From assembly GCF_016820575.1 (NCBI RefSeq), contig NZ_JAEMQH010000001.1, positions 248,001 to 312,000 on the forward strand: DNA of 64,000 nt, given 5' to 3'. This DNA is from Marinobacter sediminum. GTDB taxonomy: Bacteria > Pseudomonadota > Gammaproteobacteria > Pseudomonadales > Oleiphilaceae. The notes under the pieces were generated by a model. The model saw only the letters and a program-made list of their open reading frames with translations. It searched no databases and was not told the origin of the DNA. Below are positions 51,940-62,955 of the stretch, piece after piece; positions within the stretch are counted from its first letter, which is position 1, and each line of letters starts with the position of its first letter. A program made the translations under genes and the position numbers.

Positions 51940-52654
51940 AGCAGCCGTGGTCTCCACCCAAACCCCCGACTGGTCCGAGCGTTTTGGTGCTCTGGCCGGG
52001 GAAGCCCTGCACCCGCTGCTTAAGGAGTATTACGAGGCCGGCTGCATTGCCCCGGATACGCCCATCAGCGACGTTCCGATGGTGGCTATGGATTTCGAGA
52101 CCACCGGCCTGAACCCGGACCAGCACTCCATCGTCAGTGTCGGGCTGGTGCCCTTTACCCTGAAGGGGATCCAGCTCGGGGCCGGCCGGCACTGGGTGGT
52201 TCGGCCGCGCCTGCCGCTCCATCAGACATCCATCGAAATCCACGGCATCACCCATGCCGACATCGCCAAGGCACCGGATCTGGAAGACATCCTGGACCCG
52301 ATGTTTGAAATGCTCCGGGGCCGGATTCCGGTGGTGCACTATCGCAGTATTGAGCGGGGATTCCTGGACGTTGCCCTGAGATGGCGGCTTGGAGAAGGTA
52401 TTGAGTTTCCGGTGCTGGATACCATGGCCATTGAGGCGCACCTGCACCCAAACCGGCGCCCGACCCGGTGGCAACAATTCCGGGGCCAAAAACCGGTGTC
52501 GATCAGGCTGGCCGACAGCCGCACTCGCTACGGCCTGCCCCATTACGCCGCCCACAATGCCCTGATCGACGCTATCGCGACGGCCGAGCTGTTGCAGGCG
52601 CAGATCTATCATCACTTCGGACCAGAGGCCCCGGTCCAGGACCTCTGGTTATAA
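51929..52654 (+). CDS. DnaQ-like 3'-5' exonuclease (DEDDh)
   Basis: This 241-residue exonuclease starts with ATG 51929 inside the end of the CBS/DUF294 gene. Catalytic motifs are ExoI VAMDFETTGLNPDQHSIVSVG (Asp-x-Glu), ExoII near VVHYRSIERGFLD and ExoIII HNALIDAIATAELL (His and Asp), the DEDDh set of DNA polymerase III epsilon and RNase T relatives. It lacks a polymerase-binding tail. The conserved pairing with a cNMP/CBS/DUF294 protein suggests a nucleic-acid or nucleotide-processing role under allosteric control; substrate unknown. Confidence 0.87.
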   Translation: MSSKAAVVSTQTPDWSERFGALAGEALHPLLKEYYEAGCIAPDTPISDVPMVAMDFETTGLNPDQHSIVSVGLVPFTLKGIQLGAGRHWVVRPRLPLHQTSIEIHGITHADIAKAPDLEDILDPMFEMLRGRIPVVHYRSIERGFLDVALRWRLGEGIEFPVLDTMAIEAHLHPNRRPTRWQQFRGQKPVSIRLADSRTRYGLPHYAAHNALIDAIATAELLQAQIYHHFGPEAPVQDLWL

Positions 52655-52690
52655 CGGTGGGAATGGGTTGCGACTGTTAGTTGTAGAGCA

Positions 52691-53875
52691 TTAGCTGCGC
52701 TGACCACCGGTGACGTCATCGATGTACTCGGCGTAGCCCCGCGCTTCCATTTCTTCCAGCGGAATGAATTCCATCGCTGCAGAGTTCATGCAGTAGCGCA
52801 GACCGGTCGGCGCCGGACCATCGTTGAATACGTGGCCCAGGTGCGAATCGGCGTGGCGGCTGCGAATCTCGATCCGGGTCATGAAGAACGAATTATCTTC
52901 ACGCTCCACCACAACACCAGGCTCGATGGGCTTGGTAAAACTCGGCCAGCCAGTACCGGACTTGTACTTGTCCCGGGATGAAAACAGTGGTTCACCCGAC
53001 ACCACGTCCACGTACAGACCGGGTTCCTTGTTGTCCCAGTAACGGTTGTTGAACGCAGGTTCGGTGCCGTCTTCCTGAGTGATCTCGAATTCCATGTCGC
53101 TCAGCCGCTGCTTCAATACCTCGCGGTCCGGTTTCACGAAGCTCTGGGCATCGAAGCCTGCGCCCGCCGCGGAGTTGGAAGTCTTGGTCATTGCGCCAGG
53201 CTGGTACTGGGAGAAATCCAGCTCGTAGTCTTCACCATAGACCTTCTCGATGAACTGATAGCGGCCGGAATTGAACGTATAGAAGTTGTACCGCACAGGG
53301 TTCTTCTTGTAGTAATCCTGGTGGTACTTCTCCGCCGTGTAGAACTGGGTAAACGGCACAATCTCAATCACCACTGGCTTGTCGTAGACCTCAGAGGCCT
53401 GCAACTCAGCCTTGGCCGCTTCTGCCAGCCGCTTCTGTTCGGCGTCGTGATAGAAGATGGCGGGACGATACTGCTGGCCCCGATCGACAAACTGGCCATT
53501 GGCGTCGGTCGGGTCCATCATCCGCCACAGCCCCGCCAGCAGGCCTTCGTAGGTAATCTGATCCGGGTCGTAGTAGACCTGCACGGCTTCGGTATGACCG
53601 GTCTGTCCGGATGCTACCTGCTTGTAACTGGGGTTGGACTCTTCACCACCGGCGTACCCGGAGACCGCCTCAACCACGCCAGGAATTTTCTCGTAACCGG
53701 ATTCCACGCACCAGAAACAACCGCCCGCAAAGGTGGCAACCGCCAGCTCCGGGTTATTGGGCGCGAACTCGGTGTCTTTTTCGGCACGCGTCTCGGCACT
53801 GGCATGGGTCAACGCAAGCGTACCTGCAGCGCCCAATAACAGCGCGGTGGCCATGCCCATCAATTTGCCTTTCAT
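52691..53875 (-). CDS. msrAB: Periplasmic fused methionine sulfoxide reductase MsrA-MsrB
   Basis: This 394-residue bifunctional enzyme repairs both stereoisomers of oxidised methionine. A signal peptide ([20 protein letters not shown]) sends it to the periplasm. The MsrA domain (about 45-205) has [17 protein letters not shown] with catalytic Cys53. The MsrB domain (about 255-380) has [44 protein letters not shown] with catalytic Cys in RYCMN. The CxxC zinc ligands of many MsrB proteins are absent. It follows a two-component system on the same strand by 95 nt. A GAAGGTTTTGTGAA motif in that gap is repeated upstream of the regulator, so shared control is likely. Confidence 0.93.
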   Translation of the reverse strand: MKGKLMGMATALLLGAAGTLALTHASAETRAEKDTEFAPNNPELAVATFAGGCFWCVESGYEKIPGVVEAVSGYAGGEESNPSYKQVASGQTGHTEAVQVYYDPDQITYEGLLAGLWRMMDPTDANGQFVDRGQQYRPAIFYHDAEQKRLAEAAKAELQASEVYDKPVVIEIVPFTQFYTAEKYHQDYYKKNPVRYNFYTFNSGRYQFIEKVYGEDYELDFSQYQPGAMTKTSNSAAGAGFDAQSFVKPDREVLKQRLSDMEFEITQEDGTEPAFNNRYWDNKEPGLYVDVVSGEPLFSSRDKYKSGTGWPSFTKPIEPGVVVEREDNSFFMTRIEIRSRHADSHLGHVFNDGPAPTGLRYCMNSAAMEFIPLEEMEARGYAEYIDDVTGGQRS

Positions 53876-53923
53876 ACTTTATCTCCTGTGACTGGTTTGC
53901 TGACCCCAGCCTAACGTGGTGCC

Positions 53924-53937
53924 TTCACAAAACCTTC
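53924..53937 (-). promoter_or_regulatory. Candidate response-regulator site upstream of msrAB
   Basis: GAAGGTTTTGTGAA on the minus strand, extended to GAAGG-N6-GAAGG, an 11-bp direct repeat of OmpR-type spacing. The same 14 bases recur at 56225-56238 in front of the two-component operon, in the same orientation. Confidence 0.62.
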
Positions 53938-53970
53938 TGGTGTTTCTTACGAATCTATAACGAGACAGGT

Positions 53971-55440
53971 TTATTTTTCAGGCAGCCAGATCTGGAACTC
54001 GGCACCGACAAACGCGCCGTTTTGCACCGATAGCTCGCCTTTTTGCAGTTGCGCCATGCGCTGGGCAATGGCCAGACCCAAGCCGGCATGGCCAGTGCGG
54101 GCAGCATTGGCGGCCTGGTAGAAGGGTTCGAACAATTGGGCCAGGTCATCTTCGTTGATGCCCGGGCCGGCGTCCGCCACGGTGACACGAGCGCCGCCAT
54201 CTGCAGCCTGCACCGCCAGGGTCACCTGACTTTCGGCGGGGGAATGGCTGACGGCATTACTGATCAGGTTATCGAGAATTCGCTCGGTCATGGCAATGTC
54301 CGCCCGCACCATTACCGGATCGGCGGCTGCAATGGTCAGGGCCACACCGGCCCGCTCGGCTTCGGGCTGATGTTTCTGCACCACATCGTGCACCAGCTCG
54401 GCAACCAGAAATGGCTCCGGCATCGGCTGTTTTTCCCGGGCCTCCAGCGCCGCCAGCTCAAACAGCTCATCCACCAGCCGGCCCAGGCGATGAGTCTCCG
54501 CCAGCGCGACCTTCAGAAAGCGTCCGCGCTCGGTCGGACTAAGATCGTCCTGCTTCATCTGCAGGGCTTCGAGATAGCCCTGAATAGAGGCCAGGGGGGT
54601 GCGCAGATCGTGTGACACCTGCGCCACCAGTTGCCGGCGCTGATGGTCCTTGTCTTTGAGCAGGTCGAGCTGGCTGGCAATGCGCTGGGCCATCTGTTCA
54701 AACTGCACCGCCAAATAATCAATGTCATCGCCCTGCTGCGGCAAGCGCTCAGCCTTGGGACCAGCTTCGCCGTCACCCGCCTCAAAGCGCTCCACCCTCT
54801 CGGTCAACCGGGACAAGCGCCGGGTCAACAGGCGGAAAAACACCAGGCCTGCCAGCAGGCCCACAAACAGGCTCACCGCCAGCGCACCCGCGCCCATTTG
54901 CAGCAGCCGTTCGCTGTGTACCATGCTCTCGGCGGCGTCGTACTCCTCACCGCGCAGCACCACATATAGGTAACCGGTCGGGTTGGCGTTCGTGGGCACC
55001 GGTGTGACCGAAAACACCTTGCGCCGATCATGGCTACGCGGATCGTCGCCCGGCAGAGGGTAAGCGCCTGGATCCTCGAGCAGGGTCTGGATCGGGGCCA
55101 GGGAAACCCGGTTGCGTTTTATTTTATCGGGATCTGCCGAATAGGACAGGATGCGGCCCTGCCGGTCCAGAAGGTAGATCTCGATGCTCGGATTGATGGT
55201 CATGTACAACCCGAACAGCTCCTTGAGCGCGGTCCGGTTGAGCTCGCCGCCGGTGACCAGGTTGCGGTCGGCAACCAGATTGCTGGCCAGATCGCGGTTG
55301 AGCTCTTGATAGACGGCACCGGTGTATTCCCGGACAGAGTACAGGCTGAGCATGGTAAACAGGCCGCCAACGATCACCAGCAGCAGGAACAGGCCCAGGG
55401 CCAGCCGGGCATAGAGAGTGCGAAATAACGATGGCGCCAT
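53971..55440 (-). CDS. Sensor histidine kinase next to msrAB
   Basis: This 489-residue kinase has an N-terminal helix (about 8-30), a periplasmic sensor of about 135 residues, a second helix (about 178-202), a HAMP region, a HisKA domain with His277 in AQVSHDLRTPLASI and a catalytic domain (DNLISNAVSHSP, VADAGPGINEDDL, GHAGLGLAIAQRM). The sensor faces the periplasm, where the MsrAB enzyme works, and no Cys-rich motif is apparent. It starts 3 nt after the regulator gene stop. The arrangement recalls oxidative-stress two-component systems such as HprSR (YedVW), which control the Msr enzyme MsrPQ in E. coli. Confidence 0.92.
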   Translation of the reverse strand: MAPSLFRTLYARLALGLFLLLVIVGGLFTMLSLYSVREYTGAVYQELNRDLASNLVADRNLVTGGELNRTALKELFGLYMTINPSIEIYLLDRQGRILSYSADPDKIKRNRVSLAPIQTLLEDPGAYPLPGDDPRSHDRRKVFSVTPVPTNANPTGYLYVVLRGEEYDAAESMVHSERLLQMGAGALAVSLFVGLLAGLVFFRLLTRRLSRLTERVERFEAGDGEAGPKAERLPQQGDDIDYLAVQFEQMAQRIASQLDLLKDKDHQRRQLVAQVSHDLRTPLASIQGYLEALQMKQDDLSPTERGRFLKVALAETHRLGRLVDELFELAALEAREKQPMPEPFLVAELVHDVVQKHQPEAERAGVALTIAAADPVMVRADIAMTERILDNLISNAVSHSPAESQVTLAVQAADGGARVTVADAGPGINEDDLAQLFEPFYQAANAARTGHAGLGLAIAQRMAQLQKGELSVQNGAFVGAEFQIWLPEK

Positions 55441-55443
55441 GGG

Positions 55444-56145
55444 TCAGTCCATAAACCGGTAACCGACACCCCAAACCGTCTGCACGTAGCGGGGCGCGGC
55501 CGGGTCGGTTTCGATTTTGTTGCGGAGCCGGTTGATGTGGGTATTAACGGTGTGTTCGTAGCCTTCGTGGTTATAACCCCAGACCGCATCAAGCAGCTGG
55601 GCCCGGCTGAACACCCGGCCACGATGACAGGCAAAGTGCCAGAGCAGATCGAACTCCCGGGCAGTCAGATCCACTTCCCGGTCGTCCACAAAGACCCGGC
55701 GCCGAACCGGATCCACCCGCAGGCCGTCGACTGCCACCTGCTCGGCCTCTGGCGACGGTTCCGGCTTGGCCGACAGGGCATCAATCCGACGAAACAGGGC
55801 TTTGATCCGCGCCGCCAGTTCGGCCACGCTGAAAGGTTTGGTCAGGTAGTCATCGGCGCCCATTTCCAACCCGAGCACCCGGTCCAGTTCACTGCTCTTG
55901 GCGGTCAGCATCAGCACCGGCACATAGCCCGGACTGGAGCGAATACCTCGGCAGACCCCAAGCCCGTCCAGTCCCGGCAGCATCAGATCCAGGATCACCA
56001 GATCAATCCCGCCCTGATTAAAACGTTCGAGGCCATCATCACCGCGATCGACAAGAATGGCGTTCATACCCAGGTCGGTGACCTGCATACGCACCAGCTC
56101 GCCGATTCCCGGGTTGTCCTCAATAATTAATACGGTTCGTGTCAT
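55444..56145 (-). CDS. OmpR-family response regulator next to msrAB
   Basis: This 233-residue regulator has a receiver domain with Glu9-Asp10, phospho-acceptor Asp53 (LVILDLMLPGLDG), Thr in MLTAK and Lys in YLTKPF, then a winged-helix domain (about 138-230; AREFDLLWHFACHRGRVFSRAQLLDAVWGYNHEGYEHTVNTHINRLRNKIE). It is first in the operon. A GTGAA-N6-GTGAA direct repeat within the 14-nt motif upstream (56225-56238) matches one in front of msrAB, which suggests autoregulation and control of msrAB. Confidence 0.93.
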   Translation of the reverse strand: MTRTVLIIEDNPGIGELVRMQVTDLGMNAILVDRGDDGLERFNQGGIDLVILDLMLPGLDGLGVCRGIRSSPGYVPVLMLTAKSSELDRVLGLEMGADDYLTKPFSVAELAARIKALFRRIDALSAKPEPSPEAEQVAVDGLRVDPVRRRVFVDDREVDLTAREFDLLWHFACHRGRVFSRAQLLDAVWGYNHEGYEHTVNTHINRLRNKIETDPAAPRYVQTVWGVGYRFMD

Positions 56146-56224
56146 GGGATCCGGACCTTGCTAACGAAAACCGGACGGCGAATGTCAGCAGTGCCCGGCG
56201 TTGACGTCAGTGTAGCTCGGAAAG

Positions 56225-56238
56225 TTCACAAAACCTTC
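56225..56238 (-). promoter_or_regulatory. Candidate response-regulator site upstream of its own operon
   Basis: Contains GAAGGTTTTGTGAA, identical over 14 bases to the msrAB upstream site. In context it reads GTGAA-GGTTTT-GTGAA, a direct repeat every 11 bp, 80 nt before the regulator ATG. Confidence 0.62.
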
Positions 56239-56266
56239 ACGCCCGCGCGGGAGCGAACGGGCGTGA
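56237..56266 (-). terminator. Hairpin after the nitronate monooxygenase-like gene
   Basis: A 9-bp stem TCACGCCCG / CGGGCGTGA encloses a 12-nt loop. On the minus strand it lies 35 nt after the flavoprotein stop and is followed by AAGGTTTTG, so it may end that transcript just before the regulator promoter. Confidence 0.5.
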
Positions 56267-56300
56267 TTGGGCCTTTGAGGGGGCCGGATCAGTTCCGGGG

Positions 56301-57278
56301 TCAGGCCAGGAAGCCGGTCAGACGCTTGCGAACAATTTCCTCGGCGTCGGCCATGATCCGGCTGATCAGCTCGTCACAGCTGGGAATGTCGTGAATCAGG
56401 CCGGCCACCATACCGCAGCTCCAGGCTGCCTCGTCCATCTTACCTTCCTGCAGCACCAGCCGGCCTTTTACACCGGTAACCAGATGGCGGATGTCGTCGA
56501 TGGTTTCGGCCTCGCCCTTTTCCTTTTCGATCCGGATAATTTCCTCGACCGCGGCATTCTTCATGACCCGCTCGGTGTTGCGCAGGTTGCGCATGATCAG
56601 CTTGGTCTGAAGTTCATCGGCTTCGACGATGGCTTGTTTGACGTTGTCGTGAATCGGGGCATCCTTGGTCGCCAGAAAGCGCGTGCCCATGTTCATACCC
56701 TCTGCGCCCAAGGCCATGGCCGCAACCAGGCTGCGGCCATCGGCCATGCCACCGGACGCCACAAACGGAATGGTCAGTTCCTCGGCAGCCCGGGGCAGCA
56801 AGATGAAATTGGGAATGTCGTCCTCGCCCGGGTGGCCGCCACACTCGAAGCCATCAACACTGACGGCATCACAACCGATACGCTCAGCCTTGAGGGCATG
56901 GCGTACCGAGGTGCACTTGTGGATAACCTTGATGCCTGCCGCTTTGAGCTGGAGCATGTACTGTTCCGGGCTGCGGCCGGCGGTTTCCACCGCCTTGACG
57001 CCACCGGCGATGATGGCGTCAATATACTCTGGATACGGCGGTGTATTGAACGACGGCAGGAACGTCAGGTTGACGCCAAAGGGCTGGTCGGTCATTTCGT
57101 GGCAGCGGGCGATTTCCCGGGCCAGATCCTCAGGCGTCGGTTGGGTCAGGCCAGTGATGATTCCCAGACCGCCGGCATTGGAGACGGCCGAGGCCAGCTC
57201 GGCATAGCCCACGTGATGCATACCGCCCTGGATAATCGGGTAGCGCATGCCGAACATTTCAGTGATTCTGGTCTTCAT
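56301..57278 (-). CDS. Nitronate monooxygenase-like FMN-dependent oxidoreductase
   Basis: This 325-residue TIM-barrel flavoprotein of the NPD/2-nitropropane dioxygenase superfamily has YPIIQGGMHHVGYAELASAVSNAGGLGII near the start, SVDGFECGGHPGEDD, and PFVASGGMADGRSLVAAMALGAEGMNMGTRFLAT, the FMN phosphate-binding region. The His in HPG is the usual active-site residue of class I enzymes. The true substrate may be a nitronate, an enoyl compound or a quinone. GGAAAG lies 6 nt before the ATG. It is divergent from the QsdR-type regulator with a 55-bp spacer, and a regulatory link is likely. Confidence 0.9.
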   Translation of the reverse strand: MKTRITEMFGMRYPIIQGGMHHVGYAELASAVSNAGGLGIITGLTQPTPEDLAREIARCHEMTDQPFGVNLTFLPSFNTPPYPEYIDAIIAGGVKAVETAGRSPEQYMLQLKAAGIKVIHKCTSVRHALKAERIGCDAVSVDGFECGGHPGEDDIPNFILLPRAAEELTIPFVASGGMADGRSLVAAMALGAEGMNMGTRFLATKDAPIHDNVKQAIVEADELQTKLIMRNLRNTERVMKNAAVEEIIRIEKEKGEAETIDDIRHLVTGVKGRLVLQEGKMDEAAWSCGMVAGLIHDIPSCDELISRIMADAEEIVRKRLTGFLA

Positions 57279-57333
57279 AGCGGCTTTCCTTTTTTGTGTT
57301 TAGAATGGCTGCAAATCACCACATGAGGTTTCA

Positions 57334-57915
57334 GTGACCGAGCAAACACCAACCCGAGCAACACCGGCGGACGCTCTGAAGCGGGCCCGACGCATGTGGC
57401 TCAAGGGCGAACGCATCCACCTTGCTGCCCTGTCGGACGAGCTCGGCATTGGCCGGGCCACCCTGTTTCGCTGGGTGGGCAACAAGGACCTGCTAATCGG
57501 TGACGTCCTCTGGTCGCTGTACGATCCGCTGCGCCAGGAGGCGCTCAGAGCCACCCCCGGCACCGGGATCGACTATGTGGTGGGTGTCTATCGGCACATC
57601 AATTCCACCGTGCTGCACTTCGGGCCCCTGCGGCAGTTCATCCACCAGGATCCGGAGTACGCGCTGAAAATTCTTACCTCGTCCCAGTCCACTCTGCGCA
57701 GCCGCACCGTTGAGGCCAACACCCGGCTGCTGAAAGATCAGGTCGCTCGGGGCCAGATCACGCCGCCAATGAACATCGAAAGCCTGTCTTACTTCATGGT
57801 CCGGCTGGCCGAATCCTGCCTGTACAGCGACATCCTGGGTGGTCGTGAGCCACGGGATGAGGAGCTGGAGGATGCGTGTACCGCTGTTCGCATACTGCTG
57901 GGTGGCAAGGCCTGA
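57334..57915 (+). CDS. TetR-type regulator, QsdR family
   Basis: This 193-residue regulator starts with GTG behind TGAGG. Its N-terminal helix-turn-helix (about 22-60; IHLAALSDELGIGRATLFRWVGNKDLLIGDVLWSL) is followed by a mostly helical ligand domain (FGPLRQFIHQDPEYALKILTSSQ). It belongs to the QsdR group, named after a repressor of a quorum-quenching lactonase. No lactonase is nearby; its divergent neighbour is a flavin-dependent oxidoreductase. I could not see a clear palindrome in the spacer. Confidence 0.85.
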   Translation: MTEQTPTRATPADALKRARRMWLKGERIHLAALSDELGIGRATLFRWVGNKDLLIGDVLWSLYDPLRQEALRATPGTGIDYVVGVYRHINSTVLHFGPLRQFIHQDPEYALKILTSSQSTLRSRTVEANTRLLKDQVARGQITPPMNIESLSYFMVRLAESCLYSDILGGREPRDEELEDACTAVRILLGGKA

Positions 57916-57945
57916 GTTAGGAGTCTGGCCCCCGAGGCGCGGTAT

Positions 57946-58022
57946 CTTTTCTTCTGGGAAAAATAACTCGCTGCGCTCAGACATCTTTTTCCCGGCAGAA
58001 AAGGCACCCCACCCCGGGTGCC
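57946..58022. repeat. Composite intergenic palindrome between convergent genes
   Basis: Two hairpins lie side by side. The first pairs 57946-57963 with 57986-58003 (18 bp with two mismatches, CTTTTCTTCTGGGAAAAA arm) around a 22-nt loop with TCGCTGCGCTCAGACA. The second pairs GGCACCC (58003-58009) with GGGTGCC (58016-58022). The reverse strand translates as MSERSELFFPEEK, a phrase that recurs in spurious proteins of many proteobacteria, so this is probably a dispersed palindromic element. It may also terminate both convergent transcripts. Confidence 0.65.
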
Positions 58023-58038
58023 GAGCCGGCTTCTGGCG

Positions 58039-59454
58039 TTACAACTGAAGCGAGCGCACTTCCAGGAATTCTTCCAGGCCCCATTTGCCGAATTCGCGGC
58101 CGATGCCGGAATGGCCGAAGCCGCCAAACGGCGCCTGGGGATTGAAAGCGCCACCGTTGACGAACACCTGCCCGGTGCGCAGCTTGCTCGCAACACGCTT
58201 GGCGTTGTCCTGGTCAGCCGACCAGACGGCACCAGAGAGACCGTAGGCGGTGCCGTTGGCAATGGAAATGGCCTCGGCTTCGTCGGTGTAGGGGATAATG
58301 CTCAGCACTGGTCCGAAGATTTCTTCCTGGGCCAGCCGGCTGTCGGGTTTTACGTTGCCGAATACCGTGGCCTGCACGAAGTAGCCCTGATCACAGCCTT
58401 GCGGTGCGTCCGGGCCACCAGCCACCAGGGTGGCGCCTTCTTCGATACCCAGCTTGATGAAATCCATCACCTTGTCGCGCTGTTGCGCGGAGGCCAGCGG
58501 CCCCAGGCGGGTGGTTTCTTCCAGCGGGTTACCCGGGGTCATTTTGGCCACTGCGGCGGCCGCCAGCTCACAGGCCTCATCGTGCCGATCCGCTGGCACC
58601 AGCAGGCGGGTTAACGCGGTGCAGGTTTGCCCGGAGTTGAGCAGGCAGTTGTTAACCGTGCCCTTAACGGCGGCCGCCAGATCGGCGTCTGGCAGCACCA
58701 CCGAGGCGGACTTGCCGCCCATTTCCAGGGCAAAGCGTTTGAAATCTTCCGCAGCGGCGTGGGCAATCAAACTACCGGTGCGAGTGGAGCCGGTGAACGA
58801 CACCATGCGCACGTCCGGATGATTGATCAGGGTATCCCCTACCGTTTCACCCAAACCACAGACCAGGTTGAAGACCCCTTTGGGCAGATCGGTGCCGTCG
58901 AGGATCTCCGCGAGGATGTAAGCACTCTGGGGAGCGATCTCGGAGGGTTTCAGCACCACCGTGCAACCGGCAGCAATAGCCGGCACGATTTTCAGGATGA
59001 CCTGGTGCAGAGGGTAATTCCACGGCGTGATACAGCCCACCACGCCCACCGGTGCATACTGCACTTCCGAATTCTTCACCTGCTCGGTAAAGGCAAAGTC
59101 CGGCAGCAGTTTCAGGTAGCTCTTGGTGATGGTGGCGGGCAGCCCGGCCTGTATGCCGGTGGCCAGTTTGATGGGCATGCCCACTTCCCGACAGATGGTT
59201 TCAGCGATCTCGTCACTGCGGGCGGTCAGGCCCTCGTGCAGTTGTTCCAGCACTTTCAGACGCTGTTCCAGCGTGCTCTCTGACCAGGTGTCGAAGGCGT
59301 CATGGGCGGCGGCAATGGCCTGTTCCATAACCGCACGGTTGGACGACGGCACCTTGGCAATCACCTCACCGGTGGCGGCTTCGTGGACATCCAGGGTGTC
59401 ACCGCGCCAATCAACCCACTGTCCGTTGATGTAGTTCCTGCTCAGATCGTTCAT
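58039..59454 (-). CDS. NAD(P)-dependent aldehyde dehydrogenase
   Basis: This 471-residue member of the aldehyde dehydrogenase superfamily oxidises an aldehyde to its acid. Motifs are VGCITPWNYPLHQV (cofactor binding), VSFTGSTRTGSLI, the general base Glu in FALEMGGKSASVV and the catalytic Cys in NCLLNSGQTCTALTR, then EEIFGPVLSI and PFGGFGHSGIGREFG. AGGAG precedes the ATG. It is the last gene of an operon with a thiolase and a fused hydratase/dehydrogenase, so it may feed acids from alkanals or alcohols into beta-oxidation; the substrate is not visible. Confidence 0.93.
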   Translation of the reverse strand: MNDLSRNYINGQWVDWRGDTLDVHEAATGEVIAKVPSSNRAVMEQAIAAAHDAFDTWSESTLEQRLKVLEQLHEGLTARSDEIAETICREVGMPIKLATGIQAGLPATITKSYLKLLPDFAFTEQVKNSEVQYAPVGVVGCITPWNYPLHQVILKIVPAIAAGCTVVLKPSEIAPQSAYILAEILDGTDLPKGVFNLVCGLGETVGDTLINHPDVRMVSFTGSTRTGSLIAHAAAEDFKRFALEMGGKSASVVLPDADLAAAVKGTVNNCLLNSGQTCTALTRLLVPADRHDEACELAAAAVAKMTPGNPLEETTRLGPLASAQQRDKVMDFIKLGIEEGATLVAGGPDAPQGCDQGYFVQATVFGNVKPDSRLAQEEIFGPVLSIIPYTDEAEAISIANGTAYGLSGAVWSADQDNAKRVASKLRTGQVFVNGGAFNPQAPFGGFGHSGIGREFGKWGLEEFLEVRSLQL

Positions 59455-59493
59455 GCCTTTGCTCCTGACTTACCCACCATAATGAGATTGCGC

Positions 59494-60678
59494 TTACACC
59501 ACTTCGAACAGCCCGGCTGCGCCCTGGCCACCGCCAACGCACATGGTAACGACCACGTACTTGGCACCGCGGCGCTTGCCTTCGATCAGGGCGTGTCCGG
59601 TCAACCGGGAGCCGGTCACCCCATAGGGATGCCCCACCGCAATGGAGCCGCCGTTCACGTTGAGCTTCTCCATGGGAATACCAAGGCGATCCCGGCAATA
59701 CACCACCTGGGACGCAAACGCCTCGTTCAGTTCCCACAGATCGATGTCGTCCATGGTCAGACCATTACGCGCCAACAGGCGCGGAATCGCAAACACCGGT
59801 CCGATACCCATTTCATCAGGCTCGCAGCCGGCCACGGCAAAGCCGCGGAAGATGCCCATGGGCTCAATGTTGTTCTTCTCGGCATAGGTGCTGTTCATCA
59901 CCGTACATACGGACGCACCGTCAGACAGCTGGCTGGCGTTGCCGGCGGTGACAAACTGACCCTCGCCCCGAACCGGGTCCAGGCCCTGCAGGCCTTCAAG
60001 GGTAGTATTCGGGCGGTTGCACTCGTCCCGGTTCAGGGTGACGTCGCGCTCACTGATCTCACCGGTCTCCTTGTTCTTGACCAGCATGGTGGCGTCGAAC
60101 GGCACGATCTCATCATCAAACCGGCCCGCTTCCTGGGCCGCAGCGGTGCGCTGCTGGGAGATCAGAGCGTATTCGTCCTGGGACGCGCGGCTGACCTGGT
60201 AACGCTGAGCCACGATATCCGCCGTTTCAATCATCGCCATGTACAACTCAGGCTTGTGCTTCATCAGCCATTCATTGCGGGCATGAAAGCTATTGAGCTT
60301 GTCGTTCTGTACCAGGGAGATGGATTCCACACCACCGGCGACCATGGCCGGCACCTTTTCCGACACCACGCGCTGGGCAGCGATGGCGATCGACTGGAGC
60401 CCGGAGCTGCAGAAGCGGTTGATCGACAGGCCTGCCGTGGTTGCCGGCAATCCGGCCCGGAGGGCCGCCAGGCGAGCGACATTCTTACCCTGGGCGCCTT
60501 CGTGGAAGGTGGCGCCGAGGATGACGTCCTCGACCACACCCGGGTCGATTCCGGCACGCGCGACCGCGTGCTCAATCACATGGCCGGCCAGGTCGACACT
60601 GTGGGTGTTGTTCAGGGCGCCCCGGTAGGACTTGCCCAGGCCGGTGCGCGCGGTGGAAACAATAACTGCATCAGACAT
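59494..60678 (-). CDS. Acetyl-CoA C-acyltransferase (thiolase)
   Basis: This 394-residue degradative thiolase-type enzyme cleaves 3-oxoacyl-CoA. The acylated Cys lies in [17 protein letters not shown] (about residue 90), the His in [19 protein letters not shown] and the second Cys in [17 protein letters not shown]. It starts 20 nt after the stop of the fused hydratase/dehydrogenase gene and lies 39 nt before the aldehyde dehydrogenase gene. Together with the fused enzyme it makes a full beta-oxidation cycle apart from the acyl-CoA dehydrogenase step. Confidence 0.94.
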   Translation of the reverse strand: MSDAVIVSTARTGLGKSYRGALNNTHSVDLAGHVIEHAVARAGIDPGVVEDVILGATFHEGAQGKNVARLAALRAGLPATTAGLSINRFCSSGLQSIAIAAQRVVSEKVPAMVAGGVESISLVQNDKLNSFHARNEWLMKHKPELYMAMIETADIVAQRYQVSRASQDEYALISQQRTAAAQEAGRFDDEIVPFDATMLVKNKETGEISERDVTLNRDECNRPNTTLEGLQGLDPVRGEGQFVTAGNASQLSDGASVCTVMNSTYAEKNNIEPMGIFRGFAVAGCEPDEMGIGPVFAIPRLLARNGLTMDDIDLWELNEAFASQVVYCRDRLGIPMEKLNVNGGSIAVGHPYGVTGSRLTGHALIEGKRRGAKYVVVTMCVGGGQGAAGLFEVV

Positions 60679-60698
60679 GTCAGATAGCCTCAGTTCGT

Positions 60699-62792
<2,094 letters not shown>

Positions 62793-62896
62793 AATCTCTC
62801 CTCGCCTAATATGGAATATAGTTTTAACAAGCGAAACTTGAGTACGATTTAATAGTAGATCTTGCGGGGTTTCAACCATCAATTAAAGAACAGGCA

Positions 62897-62928
62897 CAAA
62901 AAAACCGCAGAGTTTCCTCTGCGGTTTT
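62897..62928 (-). terminator. Strong Rho-independent terminator after the IclR-type gene
   Basis: A perfect 12-bp stem (AAAACCGCAGAG / CTCTGCGGTTTT) closes with a GAAA tetraloop on the minus strand and is followed there by seven T residues. It lies 28 nt after the regulator stop and separates it from the beta-oxidation operon. Confidence 0.92.
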
Positions 62929-62955
62929 GTGCGTTAGCCCTCTGAGCCGGGGCGT

